This document shows positions 1 to 8,771 of a DNA stretch of 64,000 nt, one piece after another. A program made the position numbers and the translations under genes. The notes beneath the pieces were generated by a model. That model ran no database searches. It saw only the letters and a list, made by a program, of their open reading frames with translations, and was not told where the DNA came from. Within the stretch, counting starts at the first letter, position 1. Every line of letters begins with the position of its first letter. Source of the stretch: Marinobacter nauticus (GTDB taxonomy: Bacteria > Pseudomonadota > Gammaproteobacteria > Enterobacterales > Shewanellaceae); assembly GCF_019801015.1 (NCBI RefSeq), contig NZ_JAHVJZ010000001.1, forward strand, positions 248,001 to 312,000, given 5' to 3'.

Positions 1-706
1 ACCCGCCCCAGCCCAGTTCGTGATAGGCCCACCATGAGCCAAAGGCGTTGCCCCCGGTCAGCACCACCCAGGTCAGTAGGGTCCAGTGGCGCAGCCATCG
101 GGCCAGCTGCGGGCTGAACTGGCGCCGCCACAGGGCGGCCATGGCGCCGGCAAACAGCACCGTGAAGCCGATGTAACCCAGAAAGATCATCGGGGGGTGA
201 AGAATCAGGCCAATGTCCTGCAACAGCGGGTTGAGATCACGGCCCTCGGCAGGCACATCGGGCAGGAAGCGGGCAAAGGGGTTGGAGGTCAGCAGAATCA
301 CCAGGTTGAAGCCGGCGTTGACGCCCGCCAACAGTGTGACCACTGTGCGCTGAAACGCGGGCTCCAGTCCATTGCGAAAGGTGACGCAGGCCAGCGCCAC
401 CGTGATCCCCGCTGCCCAGAACAGGAACGACCCTTCATGGCCTCCCCACAGCGCGGCAATTTTATAGGGCCAGGCCAGAGAGCTGTTGGAGTTGTTGGCC
501 ACATACGCGACGGAGAAGTCGTTGGTGAGAAAGCTGATGGCTAAAGTCAGGACCGCCAACAGCGTCAGACTGAGCATTAATGCCACGCTGGTGCGTTGCA
601 TCTGCCATCGATAGAGCGAATAGCGTTGAAGCAATGGCAGACACAATATAAGCAGTGACAAAACCGTTGCGACAATAAAAGCAAAGTGACCAATTTCCGG
701 GATCAC
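1..706 (-). CDS. CcmF/NrfE-type cytochrome c heme lyase (partial, SirE-like)
   Basis: Integral membrane heme lyase subunit that attaches heme to apocytochrome c on the periplasmic side. The 235 visible codons give several membrane segments and the CcmF signatures WGGHEGS near residue 89 and LNPLLQDIGLILHPP near residue 161, followed by a tryptophan-rich stretch. The start is GTG at 706, preceded by GAGGTG. The gene runs off the left edge, so the C-terminal half is not visible. It is divergent from the octaheme sulfite reductase gene. In Shewanella a CcmF-like protein sits in the same place and is thought to serve the unusual CX15CH heme site. That specific role is inference; the family call is secure. 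Confidence 0.9.
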   Translation of the reverse strand, partial: MIPEIGHFAFIVATVLSLLILCLPLLQRYSLYRWQMQRTSVALMLSLTLLAVLTLAISFLTNDFSVAYVANNSNSSLAWPYKIAALWGGHEGSFLFWAAGITVALACVTFRNGLEPAFQRTVVTLLAGVNAGFNLVILLTSNPFARFLPDVPAEGRDLNPLLQDIGLILHPPMIFLGYIGFTVLFAGAMAALWRRQFSPQLARWLRHWTLLTWVVLTGGNAFGSWWAYHELGWGG

Positions 707-1215
707 AATTCACCTCATTACGTCTGGGTGAGCATGAAGGAATAATGAAAGACAAATCGACTTGCCCTCATTAGCTCGACGTACTTTATCACTGCTGCGA
801 ACTCTCAAAACCTGCTCGCTTATTAAAGTGTGAGCCGACTCGACATAAATAAACGGCGCAAAACGTCGCCAAAAAGAGAAAGATTTTCTCTGTCGGTGTA
901 TATCGTCATTTGACAACAGGGTGGGGAGACAAAACTGGCAACAATCATACTTTTTCAGATCTCAAAGCGGCGATGTTTTGTGCTAAAAAGATCTCACTGA
1001 TAGGTATTTAACGTGTTGTTTTTAAAGGCTAATGGTTCGGATTTGGGGAGGCGGGGCGCTATCAGCGCTCAATGGAAAATAAAATGTGAACTCACCCGGT
1101 TTTTAACAACCTTTCCAGTGCTTCAATGCAGTCACCTTCTCGAGGCGAGCCATGGGAACCGTAGAACTAATACGGGGCAACGCCCGGGAGGGATAAAAGA
1201 AATTAGGAGATGTTG
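707..1215. other. Divergent intergenic region between ccmF-like gene and sirA
   Basis: About 510 bases without a convincing coding frame, expected to carry both divergent promoters. At 875-891 there is a perfect dyad, AGAGAAA-GAT-TTTCTCT, which could be an operator. A short GGGC/GCCC stem lies just upstream of the sirA ribosome binding site. I see no clean FNR or CRP box and no riboswitch fold I can name. Confidence 0.5.
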
Positions 1216-3234
1216 ATGAAAACCTGGAAACTCCGGGCGACAGTTGTAGCCATGATTGCTGGCACCAGCGTAGCTGCCTACGCTGCTGATGCTGCAAAAG
1301 GCCCCAACCCGAAAATGTCGCCGCAAGCTCAAATGATTATGGGCAACCCTGACGGCACCCTTGAAGAAAAAGGTGTTCGTACTCTGCACGATTATATCGT
1401 TCAGGAGAAAGAGTTGTTTGAGTTCCTGTTTGAGAATCACCCGATTTTCAAAACCTACGGTCCGGAAGGCCGTATGCTGGGTACTCCGCACATCAGTGAC
1501 CGTGGTGAAGAATACCTGCACACCGGTAACTCCGAGAAATACTCCGCCGAGAAAGGCCGTCCGACCGCGGTTCAGTACCGCCTGGGTTCCAAATCCATCC
1601 TGGACTACCCGAACAAGTTTGTCGGTCCTGAGAAATGTGGTGAGTGTCACGCGGTTCAGTACGAGAAGTGGAAGCGCTCTCGTCACGCCAACACCATCCG
1701 TTTCCCGGATGAAGTGGTAGAAGCGCCGAACGGTGACTTCCACGCGGGCATGTACGGCTCCAAGGCCTCCATTCTGCCGATGGGGATCACGCCGGACGCC
1801 ATCTACGGTGTTATCGGTACTCCGCGTACCAAGTACGGCTTTATCGACTCCTACCTGGTTCGTGGTACCTACCACGTTAAAGACGGTCTGTTGAAAGACG
1901 GCACCGGTACCCTGATCGCTGGTGGTAACCAGTTCTCCCGTAACTGGGCTGAGTTCCTCACCCCGGAAATGGTGAAGAAGATCAACAAAGCCATCCCGGA
2001 ATTCCCGGTGGTGATGGACGATTACGGCAAGATGGGCTCCGAAGTTTGGGGTGTGAACTCTTACGGTTCTACCTACAAACAGAAGCTGCTGTTCCAGCCG
2101 GCTTCCTCCTACTGTGAGGTTTGCCACACCTTTAAGTTCGACTTCCAGAACGAAGACGAATTCTTTGCTGCCCTGGGTAACCCGGAAGAGCTGCGCAAGC
2201 ACACCATCTCCAAGGGTGTGGCCTGTGAAGAGTGTCACGGCGCCGGTGCTCACCTCGACGGCGGTGTGGGCAACATGCAGTCCAACTGTGAACGCTGCCA
2301 CCAGCGCTTCGACTACACCCCGCAAATCGCGACTGGTCCGGATGCCAAGCCGGAAGACGCGTTCGGCGTGAAGATGAAGGGTGCGTGCCCGTCCTGTGGT
2401 ACCGAAGGCTCCCAGATGTTCGGCTCTGCGCACTACGACGCGGGCATGCGTTGTACCACCTGTCACGATCCGCACGAAGTGACCGATGGCAACTACCTGT
2501 CTGGCTTCACCAAGACCAAGCAGAAAGTGGACTGTGCGTCCTGCCACGAAGCTCAGGCTGAGATCCACGCCAAGTCCAAGCCGCACGGCGACAAGGAATG
2601 TTCTTCTTGCCACATGCCCAACATGGGCTCCTGTGAGAAGTTCACCTCCATTCAGTTCTCTGACCACGCGGGCTTCGACAACGTACGTGCTTCCCACGTA
2701 TGGAACATCGATATCCACCCGACCCGTAAGACGCTGAACCCGGCTGAAGGCCAGCCGCGTGACGGTACTGGTAAAGACTGGACCATGGCCAAGGACGAAG
2801 AGGGTTACACCTACCTCGACCTGATGTGGTCTTGTGCCCGTACTTCTGCCTCTGACCGCAACGTTGTGAACGGCAAAGGCTGTCACAGCCAGTTCCAGTC
2901 TGAACTGGACGAAGGTCTGCACTTCCAGGATCAGATGGAAATCTACGGCGAAGTGACCAAGTGGCAGGAGCCGATCAAAGAGACTCACGCCAAGGTGCTG
3001 AAGTCCCTGGATCGCATCGAGCAGCTGCTGAATGTGACCCGCCTGTCTAACTCTGATAAGGCTCAGATCCTGTTGATGGTCGACAAGGCCCGCGACGCGG
3101 TCGCCAAGATCGAGAAAGACGGTTCCTGGGGTGTTCACGGCTTCGAGTACTCCAAGCGCATCATCGATGACGCGTGGATCTACGTCCAGGAAGCTCAGGC
3201 CATGCTCGACAACGGCGACTACGTCGGCGAGTAA
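1216..3234 (+). CDS. sirA: Octaheme cytochrome c sulfite reductase SirA/MccA
   Basis: Periplasmic terminal reductase that reduces sulfite to sulfide with six electrons. A signal peptide (residues 1-23, ending AYA) is followed by heme-binding CXXCH motifs near residues 141, 300, 337, 358, 413, 440 and 462. An eighth site is C540 followed by fifteen residues and C556-H557: this CX15CH motif is the hallmark of the MccA family. A CPSC pair at 391/394 lies between hemes; in the Wolinella enzyme cysteines coordinate a Cu(I) next to the active heme, and this pair may contribute, which I infer. The length, 672 residues, is normal. ATG 1216 is preferred to ATG 1210 because AGGAG at 1205-1209 is correctly spaced only from 1216. 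It heads a long plus-strand cluster. Confidence 0.95.
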   Translation: MKTWKLRATVVAMIAGTSVAAYAADAAKGPNPKMSPQAQMIMGNPDGTLEEKGVRTLHDYIVQEKELFEFLFENHPIFKTYGPEGRMLGTPHISDRGEEYLHTGNSEKYSAEKGRPTAVQYRLGSKSILDYPNKFVGPEKCGECHAVQYEKWKRSRHANTIRFPDEVVEAPNGDFHAGMYGSKASILPMGITPDAIYGVIGTPRTKYGFIDSYLVRGTYHVKDGLLKDGTGTLIAGGNQFSRNWAEFLTPEMVKKINKAIPEFPVVMDDYGKMGSEVWGVNSYGSTYKQKLLFQPASSYCEVCHTFKFDFQNEDEFFAALGNPEELRKHTISKGVACEECHGAGAHLDGGVGNMQSNCERCHQRFDYTPQIATGPDAKPEDAFGVKMKGACPSCGTEGSQMFGSAHYDAGMRCTTCHDPHEVTDGNYLSGFTKTKQKVDCASCHEAQAEIHAKSKPHGDKECSSCHMPNMGSCEKFTSIQFSDHAGFDNVRASHVWNIDIHPTRKTLNPAEGQPRDGTGKDWTMAKDEEGYTYLDLMWSCARTSASDRNVVNGKGCHSQFQSELDEGLHFQDQMEIYGEVTKWQEPIKETHAKVLKSLDRIEQLLNVTRLSNSDKAQILLMVDKARDAVAKIEKDGSWGVHGFEYSKRIIDDAWIYVQEAQAMLDNGDYVGE

Positions 3235-3243
3235 GGCACCATG

Positions 3244-3267
3244 CAGCCCCGGCGCAAGCCGGGGCTG
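3244..3267 (+). repeat. Intercistronic stem-loop after sirA
   Basis: Perfect 10-bp inverted repeat CAGCCCCGGC / GCCGGGGCTG with a GCAA tetraloop, in the 48-base gap between sirA and the rhodanese gene. No U-run follows, so it is more likely an mRNA 3'-end stabiliser or partial attenuator, which would favour high sirA message relative to the downstream genes. Confidence 0.6.
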
Positions 3268-3282
3268 ATTTGAGGGACAGAG

Positions 3283-3705
3283 ATGAACAACTTCGTTAAA
3301 GCCCTGGCGGTAATCGCTTGTCTGCTTAGTCCGTCAGTTCTGGCGGGAGCGGGCGGTGAGATGCGCCCGGCGCCGGTCTATGACACCGAAATCAACTACA
3401 TGAGCCTGGCGCAAGCCGAGCAACGGTTGGGTCAACCCGGTGTGCTGTTCTACGACGTTAACGTGCTGGAAATCTGGGCTGATGGATACATCCCGGGTGC
3501 CATCCACTTCTTCGTAGACAACTGGAAGGACCTGCTGCCCAAGGACAAGGATGCCGAGATGATTTTCTACTGCGCCAATCGCCTCTGTAACGCCAGTGAG
3601 ATTGCCGCACACGCCGTTAAGGCCATGGGCTACACCAATGTCAGCCAGATGCCCGACGGTATTTTTGGCTGGAAGATGTCCGGCCGCGTGACTGAGAAAC
3701 CCTGA
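3283..3705 (+). CDS. Periplasmic rhodanese-like protein
   Basis: Secreted single-domain rhodanese homologue of 140 residues with a signal peptide (about 1-22, ending LAG). The region at 61-75 (LEIWADGYIPGAIHF) matches the second conserved rhodanese motif, and the active-site loop is C97-A-N-R-L-C102. The last position of the loop is a cysteine rather than the arginine of classical thiosulfate sulfurtransferases, giving a CX4C pair found in other exported rhodanese-like proteins. Placed between sirA and a prolyl isomerase, it could handle sulfane sulfur or assist a thiol or metal step in sulfite respiration. The activity is not established from sequence. Confidence 0.8.
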   Translation: MNNFVKALAVIACLLSPSVLAGAGGEMRPAPVYDTEINYMSLAQAEQRLGQPGVLFYDVNVLEIWADGYIPGAIHFFVDNWKDLLPKDKDAEMIFYCANRLCNASEIAAHAVKAMGYTNVSQMPDGIFGWKMSGRVTEKP

Positions 3706-3733
3706 TAACTCGCTCAAACCAAGAGATAAGATT

Positions 3734-4513
3734 ATGAAATCCTTCTGCAAACGTTCCTTGGCCGCTCTGGCTGTCAGCTCCGCTCTGTTCACCCTGCCTG
3801 CACTGGGCGCGGACCTGGAAAACGAGTCCTACAGCATCGGTGCCTCTTTCGGTAAGTACCTGTCCGGCCAGTTGGAAGGTCAGAAAGATCTGGGTCAGGA
3901 GATCGACATCACTGCACTGATGGACGGCGTGGAAGACGCGCTGAAGGGCGAAACCAGACTGAAGCCGGAAGAGATGCTGGACTTCCTGAACGCCCGTGCC
4001 GAGCGTCTGAACGACGAACTGAAGCAGAAGCAACAAGCTGAGATGGACGCTGCTAAAGCGGCCAATGACACCTACCTGGCCGACAACGCCAAGAAAGAGG
4101 GTGTTATCACCACCGAATCCGGCCTGCAGTACCAGGTTCTGACCGAAGGCAAAGGCGACAAGCCTTCCGCCGAAGATGTGGTGACCGTGCATTTCAAAGG
4201 CTGGACCATCGACGGCTCCCAGTTTGAAAACACCTACACCAAGGGCGAGCCCGCTCAGATGAGCCTGATCCACACCATCCCCGGCTGGGAAGAGGGTGTG
4301 CAACTGATGGCCCCGGGCGCCAAGTACCGCTTTGTGATGCCTTCCAGCCTGGCCTACGACATCCAGGACCCGAAAGCCGCGATGGCGCCGCACTCCGCGC
4401 TGATCTTCGAAATCGAACTGATCGCCTTCGAAGAGCCTAAGTCCGGCAACTTCGGCCACGGTGCTTCCATGGGCGGCGGTGCCTCCATGGACGAGATGCT
4501 TCAGGGCGAATAA
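3734..4513 (+). CDS. FKBP-type peptidyl-prolyl isomerase, periplasmic (FkpA-like)
   Basis: Folding catalyst of 259 residues with a signal peptide ending near residue 26 (ALGAD). Residues about 30-115 form the helical FKBP N-terminal dimerisation domain and 125-235 the FKBP isomerase domain (TESGLQYQVL, VTVHFKGWTIDG, GWEEGVQLM, HSALIFEIEL). A glycine- and methionine-rich tail (GHGASMGGGASMDEM) follows the fold and is unusual; it could bind metal, but that is speculation. In Shewanella sulfite reductase clusters a prolyl isomerase follows sirA, so a role in folding the octaheme cytochrome is likely. AAGAGATAAG precedes the ATG. Confidence 0.88.
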   Translation: MKSFCKRSLAALAVSSALFTLPALGADLENESYSIGASFGKYLSGQLEGQKDLGQEIDITALMDGVEDALKGETRLKPEEMLDFLNARAERLNDELKQKQQAEMDAAKAANDTYLADNAKKEGVITTESGLQYQVLTEGKGDKPSAEDVVTVHFKGWTIDGSQFENTYTKGEPAQMSLIHTIPGWEEGVQLMAPGAKYRFVMPSSLAYDIQDPKAAMAPHSALIFEIELIAFEEPKSGNFGHGASMGGGASMDEMLQGE

Positions 4514-4558
4514 GCCAGTTTCAGCCAACCCGATCGAACGATGACGTACGAGGTTTCG

Positions 4559-5215
4559 ATGACCCCACTAGCCCTTCCTCTGACGGTTCTCCTGTTATGC
4601 GTCTGCGGGATTTTCCTGCTGCAACACCAGCGGTGTGCAGTGCGAATGCCGTCGCCGGGGAAGGTGTTCCCAGTGGTCCTGATGTCTACTCTCATCCTCC
4701 CTGCAATGACCCTCTATGGACAGCTGGGACGCTTTGGGGATTGGGACCAGGTCGTTGTCGATCATCGGGTTGGCTACCTGCTTCAAAAAACCATCAACGA
4801 AGACCGCTTGGCGTTGGATGACAACCCGCAAAGCCCCGAGCGTTACCTGAAACTGGCCCGCAGCCACGCTGCCGGTGGTCAGTATGAACAGGCGGTCACC
4901 GTGATGGATCAACTGCTGGCTCTGACCACGCCCCAGCCAGCCTGGCTGGGACTCAAAGCCAGCTACCTCTACTACCTGAATGGTCGAGTGTTCGGCGAGG
5001 ACGCTCGGTCATTGGTAGAGCAGGCCCTGACGCTGGACAGCGCAGACGTCACCACACGGATGCTGCTGGCCAACCAGGCCTACTTAAGTGGCCGCTATGA
5101 GGAGGCCATCGGGCATTGGCAGGTGCTTCTGGCCAGCAACAAGGATGACGTCAACCGTACTGCCATCGGTAACGCCATCTCCAAGGCTCAGGCCCGGCTG
5201 GCCGAAGCGCCCTGA
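4559..5215 (+). CDS. TPR protein of cytochrome c maturation (CcmI/NrfG-like)
   Basis: 218-residue membrane-anchored protein with two N-terminal hydrophobic segments (about 3-20 and 32-50) and a periplasmic tetratricopeptide region (SPERYLKLARSHAAGGQYEQAV, then DVTTRMLLANQAYLSGRYEEAI split over the next 100 residues). This layout matches NrfG/CcmI proteins that present apocytochrome to the heme lyase. Start ATG 4559 has CGAGG at the right distance; ATG 4541 lacks a ribosome binding site. It probably works with the CcmF-like product encoded at the left end of the window. Confidence 0.75.
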   Translation: MTPLALPLTVLLLCVCGIFLLQHQRCAVRMPSPGKVFPVVLMSTLILPAMTLYGQLGRFGDWDQVVVDHRVGYLLQKTINEDRLALDDNPQSPERYLKLARSHAAGGQYEQAVTVMDQLLALTTPQPAWLGLKASYLYYLNGRVFGEDARSLVEQALTLDSADVTTRMLLANQAYLSGRYEEAIGHWQVLLASNKDDVNRTAIGNAISKAQARLAEAP

Positions 5216-5251
5216 CAGCCCGACCCCATCAATAACAACGAGGATGATGAT

Positions 5252-5962
5252 GTGAACCAACTGAAGCTACACCGGCGCCAGTTCCTGCAGGGGATCGGTG
5301 TTGGTACTGCGGCGGTGACCCTGGCGGCGTGCAGCACCACCGAGGAGGGCGCCGATGGCGAGAAGCGCCCCCATTACGTGATGATGTTCGATCAGACCAA
5401 GTGCACCGGTTGTGGCCGCTGTAAAGATGCCTGCAATGAAGCCAACGATCTGCCGGAAGGGATGGCCCGTCTGACTCTGGAGCGTCAGAGTGACCGGGTG
5501 GAAGGCGACGTGTGTCCGACCTGTGGCAAAACCGAATGTCACTGCGATCGCAAATACGTTCGTGTGTCCTGTCAGCAGTGTCAGAAAGCGCCTTGCGTGA
5601 TGGTGTGTCCGACCGGCGCGGCCTACCGCGACGAGAAAACCGGCATTGTGACCATGGATGGCAGTAAGTGTGCAGGCTGTAAGTACTGCATCGGCGCGTG
5701 CCCTTACAACGCCCGTCAGATCAACGAAAACACCGACGTGGCGGACAACTGCGATTTCTGTCTGCACTCCAAGCTGGCAAAAGGCGAGTTGCCGGCCTGC
5801 GTTCAGGCCTGTCGTTACGAGGCTCTGGTGTTTGGCGATGCCAACGATCCGAAGAGCTACGTCAGCCGCCTGCTGGCGGTGAAAAACACCCAACGGATCC
5901 GTCCGCACCTGGGCACTGAGCCCAGCCTGCGTTACGTCGCCAAACTGAAGCCGGAGGTCTGA
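5252..5962 (+). CDS. sirC: NrfC-like Tat-exported 4Fe-4S ferredoxin subunit (SirC)
   Basis: Periplasmic electron-transfer subunit of 236 residues. The N-terminus has a Tat signal (RRQFLQ at residues 8-13). Four cysteine clusters follow: CTGCGRCKDAC, CQQCQKAPCVMVC, CAGCKYCIGAC, and CDFC followed by PACVQAC, enough for four 4Fe-4S clusters. An additional CPTCGKTECHC loop lies between the first and second. It should relay electrons from the NrfD-like quinol oxidase to SirA. The start is GTG 5252 behind GAGG. It is followed after two bases by the nrfD-like gene, indicating translational coupling. Confidence 0.9.
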   Translation: MNQLKLHRRQFLQGIGVGTAAVTLAACSTTEEGADGEKRPHYVMMFDQTKCTGCGRCKDACNEANDLPEGMARLTLERQSDRVEGDVCPTCGKTECHCDRKYVRVSCQQCQKAPCVMVCPTGAAYRDEKTGIVTMDGSKCAGCKYCIGACPYNARQINENTDVADNCDFCLHSKLAKGELPACVQACRYEALVFGDANDPKSYVSRLLAVKNTQRIRPHLGTEPSLRYVAKLKPEV

Positions 5963-5964
5963 GC

Positions 5965-6909
5965 ATGAGCGGCATCGACTTTACCACTGGCCTGGGCGGC
6001 ACCATCGCCTGGCCCTGGCCCATCGCGGTCTACCTGTTCTTCGCTGGCATCTCCGGTGGCGCGTTGACCGTTGCCATGCTGATGCGGATCTACAAACAGC
6101 AAACTGAGAACACCCCGTTGCTTAAATCTGCGGGTGTGGTCTCAGTAGTGGCCATCATGCTGGGTATGCTGTGTCTGGTACTCGACCTGACTAACCCGCT
6201 GTTCTTCTGGAAGATTCTGGTTTACTACAACTTCAACTCCGTGATGTCACTGGGTGTGATTGTACTGTGTCTGTACATTCCGCTGACCATGGTAATTGCG
6301 GCGTTCGCGTTGCGTGATGAGTTGGCCAAAATCCCGCAGATCGGCTTCCTGATCCCCTGGATCGACCGGTTTGTGGGTCTGCGTCGTCCCTGTGAGTGGA
6401 TCGCGCTGATCAGTGCAGTGGCGGTGTGTGCCTACACCGGCTTCCTGATCTCCGCGCTGGTGCGCTTCCCGATCATCAACTCCTCCATCCTGCCGGCGCT
6501 GTTCGTGGTGTCTGGCCTGTCCGCCGGTACTGCGGTGGCCAAAGCGGTGGCGGTGAAGTTCTTCGGCGAAGATCTCCACAGCAAAGAGATGCACCTGCTG
6601 CACGGCGCTGAGTGGCCAATCATGGCCGTCGAAGCGATGTTCATCTTCATGCTGTTCTCCGGCCTGATCTTTGGCGATGCCGCTGGCAACGCCGCGATGG
6701 CTGCCTTCTCTGAAGGGGTGTGGGGTGCGCTGTTCTGGGGCGGCGTTGTGGGCCTGGGCTTTATCCTGCCGCTGGCGTTCAACTTCGCCTTCGGTCACAA
6801 GTTCGCTCACTCCGGCCGTGCCTTCTACATGACCTGTTTCTCCGTGGTCAGCGGCATGATGTGTCTGCGTCTGTTCCTGCTGATGGGCGGTCAGATCTAC
6901 GGCATGTAA
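5965..6909 (+). CDS. sirD: NrfD-like polytopic quinol-oxidising membrane subunit (SirD)
   Basis: Integral membrane protein of 314 residues with about eight hydrophobic helices and the NrfD/PsrC family start (GLGGTIAWPWPIAVYLFF). It takes electrons from menaquinol and passes them to the adjacent NrfC-like ferredoxin. GGAGG at 5954-5957 overlaps the end of the upstream gene, and only two bases separate the genes. A conserved acidic and arginine-rich loop (DRFVGLRRPCEW) is visible. The next gene is preceded by a terminator-like hairpin. Confidence 0.9.
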   Translation: MSGIDFTTGLGGTIAWPWPIAVYLFFAGISGGALTVAMLMRIYKQQTENTPLLKSAGVVSVVAIMLGMLCLVLDLTNPLFFWKILVYYNFNSVMSLGVIVLCLYIPLTMVIAAFALRDELAKIPQIGFLIPWIDRFVGLRRPCEWIALISAVAVCAYTGFLISALVRFPIINSSILPALFVVSGLSAGTAVAKAVAVKFFGEDLHSKEMHLLHGAEWPIMAVEAMFIFMLFSGLIFGDAAGNAAMAAFSEGVWGALFWGGVVGLGFILPLAFNFAFGHKFAHSGRAFYMTCFSVVSGMMCLRLFLLMGGQIYGM

Positions 6910-6919
6910 GCCTCACCCT

Positions 6920-6950
6920 GCCGGGGGCGCTGGCCCCCGGCTTTGTTGTT
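6920..6950 (+). terminator. Terminator-like hairpin between sirD and nosL
   Basis: Perfect 9-bp stem GCCGGGGGC / GCCCCCGGC with a GCTG loop, followed by the T-rich TTTGTTGTT. It may partly terminate sirA-sirD transcripts and so reduce nosLDFY expression. Confidence 0.6.
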
Positions 6951-6963
6951 CTGGAGTTTTGTG

Positions 6964-7473
6964 ATGCGCAACGTTCTGATTCTTTCTGCTGGCCTGTTGC
7001 TGGCAGCCTGTTCTCAGCCTCAGGCACAAGTGGCTGACGTCTCCGCTCATGTTGAGCAACAGGACCGCTGTCACCTGTGTGGCATGGTTCTGGTGCGTTA
7101 CCCCGGCCCGAAAGGGGTCGCCAACCTGACCAGTGAACAGCAGCTGAAGTTTTGCTCCACCCGTGACCTGTTTGAGTTTGTTCTGCAGCCCGACAAAGGC
7201 CGGCAGGTGACGCAAGCGCTGGTGCACGATATGGGCGGCAACAACTGGGAACACCCCAACGACCAGTTTGTGACGGCGCAGGACGCCTGGTTTGTTTACG
7301 GTTCTGACCGTCCGGCGGCCATGGGGCCGGCACTGGCCAGTTTTGCACAAGAACAGGCCGCTCAGGCGTTTGCCGACGAGTTTGGTGGCCGTCTGTTCCG
7401 TTTTGATGAGATCACCCTGGAACTGCTCAACGCCCACAAAAGTGGCCATCAGGGTGGTCATAAGGGCCACTGA
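6964..7473 (+). CDS. nosL: NosL-like copper chaperone lipoprotein
   Basis: 169-residue lipoprotein with lipobox LLLAAC (C16). The CHLCGM motif at 36-41 is the NosL signature, whose cysteine and methionine bind Cu(I), and the C-terminal region (AMGPALASFAQEQAAQAFADEF, read in two parts) is typical of the family. NosL supplies copper to nitrous oxide reductase in denitrifiers. No nosZ is visible here, and linkage to sirA suggests that this copy serves the copper site of the octaheme sulfite reductase. It overlaps nosD by one base. A histidine-rich end (HKSGHQGGHKGH) may hold additional metal. Confidence 0.88.
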   Translation: MRNVLILSAGLLLAACSQPQAQVADVSAHVEQQDRCHLCGMVLVRYPGPKGVANLTSEQQLKFCSTRDLFEFVLQPDKGRQVTQALVHDMGGNNWEHPNDQFVTAQDAWFVYGSDRPAAMGPALASFAQEQAAQAFADEFGGRLFRFDEITLELLNAHKSGHQGGHKGH

Positions 7474-8771
7474 TGATGCGCAACCTGGTCGTGCGTCTGG
7501 CAGTCGTCTGGCTGCTGGGCGCCCTGTTTCCGGCCCGGGCCGACGTGGTGGCCGTGGACAGTGCTGAATCACTGACTGCGGCCCTCGCCAGCGCCAGTGC
7601 CGGCGATACCATTGAACTGGCGCCGGGGGACTATCCCGGCCAGTTCACCATTACTTCTCCCATCACGCTGCAAGGTCAAAGCGGAGCCCATTTAGTTGGC
7701 CAGGGCAGTTCTGTGCTGTTGGTCGACGCGTCAGACGTCACGGTACGTGGCCTCTACATCACCGGATACGGTCAGGCGCTGTTTGGCAAAACCGCCGGAA
7801 TTCAGCTGATGCCCGGTCATAAAAACCTGGTGGTCGAACACAATCGTTTGTCTGGTCAGGGTTTTGGTGTCCGTGCGGATAACGTCCGCCATATTACTGT
7901 CCGGCACAATCGCATCGAGGGCGATCCGGCGCTGTCGCTGGTGCTCCGGGGCGACGGCGTTCACTTCCATCAGGTGGAAGAGGGCTCCGTGTCCGACAAC
8001 CACATTACCCAGGTTCGCGATGGGGTGTATCTGGAATCCAGCAAGTCCATCCGGGTTTGGAACAACATCATGGGGGATCAGCAGTACCCGCTGCACCTGA
8101 TGTACGCCGAACAGATCACCGCCTGGCAGAACGAGGCCCGCGACGTGTTGGGAGGTTGGGCTCTGATGGACTCCAAGAACGTCGAACTGCACGACAACTG
8201 GGTGGAAGACGCCCGCGAGTTCGGCATTTTGCTCAACATGACCTTTGGCGCCCGGATCTGGGGCAACTGGGTTGCCAATGTCCGCAATCCGGACAGCCGG
8301 GATCTGTTTGATGGCGAAGGCAAGGGTCTGTTTATCTATGGTGCCTCAGGCAACAGCATCTTCCGTAACCACTTCAAGGGCAGCGAAATCGGCATCATGA
8401 TGGCCCTCGGTGGTGAAGAGAATCAGCTTTACAGCAACGCGTTTGTCAGCAACCAGGTCCAGGTGAAATACGTCGGTGACAAAACCGTGATGTGGAACCA
8501 CTGCGGTATGGGCAATTACTGGAGCGGTTATAACGGTTGGGACCTGGACAACAACGGCATCGGCGACCTGCCTTTTGTGCCCAATGACGACCTGGACCGC
8601 CTTTTCTGGGTGTACCCGGAAGCCCGCTTCCTGCTGGACAGCCCGGTGGTGCAGGTTATCCGCTATCTGATCCGGCAGAGTGGTGAACGCCCCGGCGGGG
8701 TGGTGGACCTCCACCCCATGATGACACCGCCTACCGGTGACCTGATTGAACAATTCGAGAAGACGCTATGA
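7473..8771 (+). CDS. nosD: NosD-like periplasmic beta-helix protein
   Basis: 432-residue secreted protein with a signal peptide ending near residue 24 (FPARADV) and a right-handed parallel beta-helix (CASH/NosD) built of repeated N-x-hydrophobic turns such as NRLSGQGFGVRADNVRHITV. NosD works with the NosFY ABC transporter in copper-site assembly. The stop of nosL overlaps the start (TGATG), and the end overlaps nosF by four bases, so nosLDFY is one translationally coupled unit. The initiator could also be ATG 7476. Confidence 0.88.
   Translation: MMRNLVVRLAVVWLLGALFPARADVVAVDSAESLTAALASASAGDTIELAPGDYPGQFTITSPITLQGQSGAHLVGQGSSVLLVDASDVTVRGLYITGYGQALFGKTAGIQLMPGHKNLVVEHNRLSGQGFGVRADNVRHITVRHNRIEGDPALSLVLRGDGVHFHQVEEGSVSDNHITQVRDGVYLESSKSIRVWNNIMGDQQYPLHLMYAEQITAWQNEARDVLGGWALMDSKNVELHDNWVEDAREFGILLNMTFGARIWGNWVANVRNPDSRDLFDGEGKGLFIYGASGNSIFRNHFKGSEIGIMMALGGEENQLYSNAFVSNQVQVKYVGDKTVMWNHCGMGNYWSGYNGWDLDNNGIGDLPFVPNDDLDRLFWVYPEARFLLDSPVVQVIRYLIRQSGERPGGVVDLHPMMTPPTGDLIEQFEKTL

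Noticed and set aside
1000-1209. Possible riboswitch upstream of sirA
   Set aside because: The GGGC/GCCC stem and preceding purine-rich part recall some leader RNAs, but I could not match the conserved core of the cyclic-di-GMP, cobalamin or molybdenum-cofactor classes.
1132-3138. Very long open frame opposite sirA
   Set aside because: It runs antisense to a clear octaheme cytochrome gene and its protein has biased, low-information composition. It arises from the codon usage of sirA.
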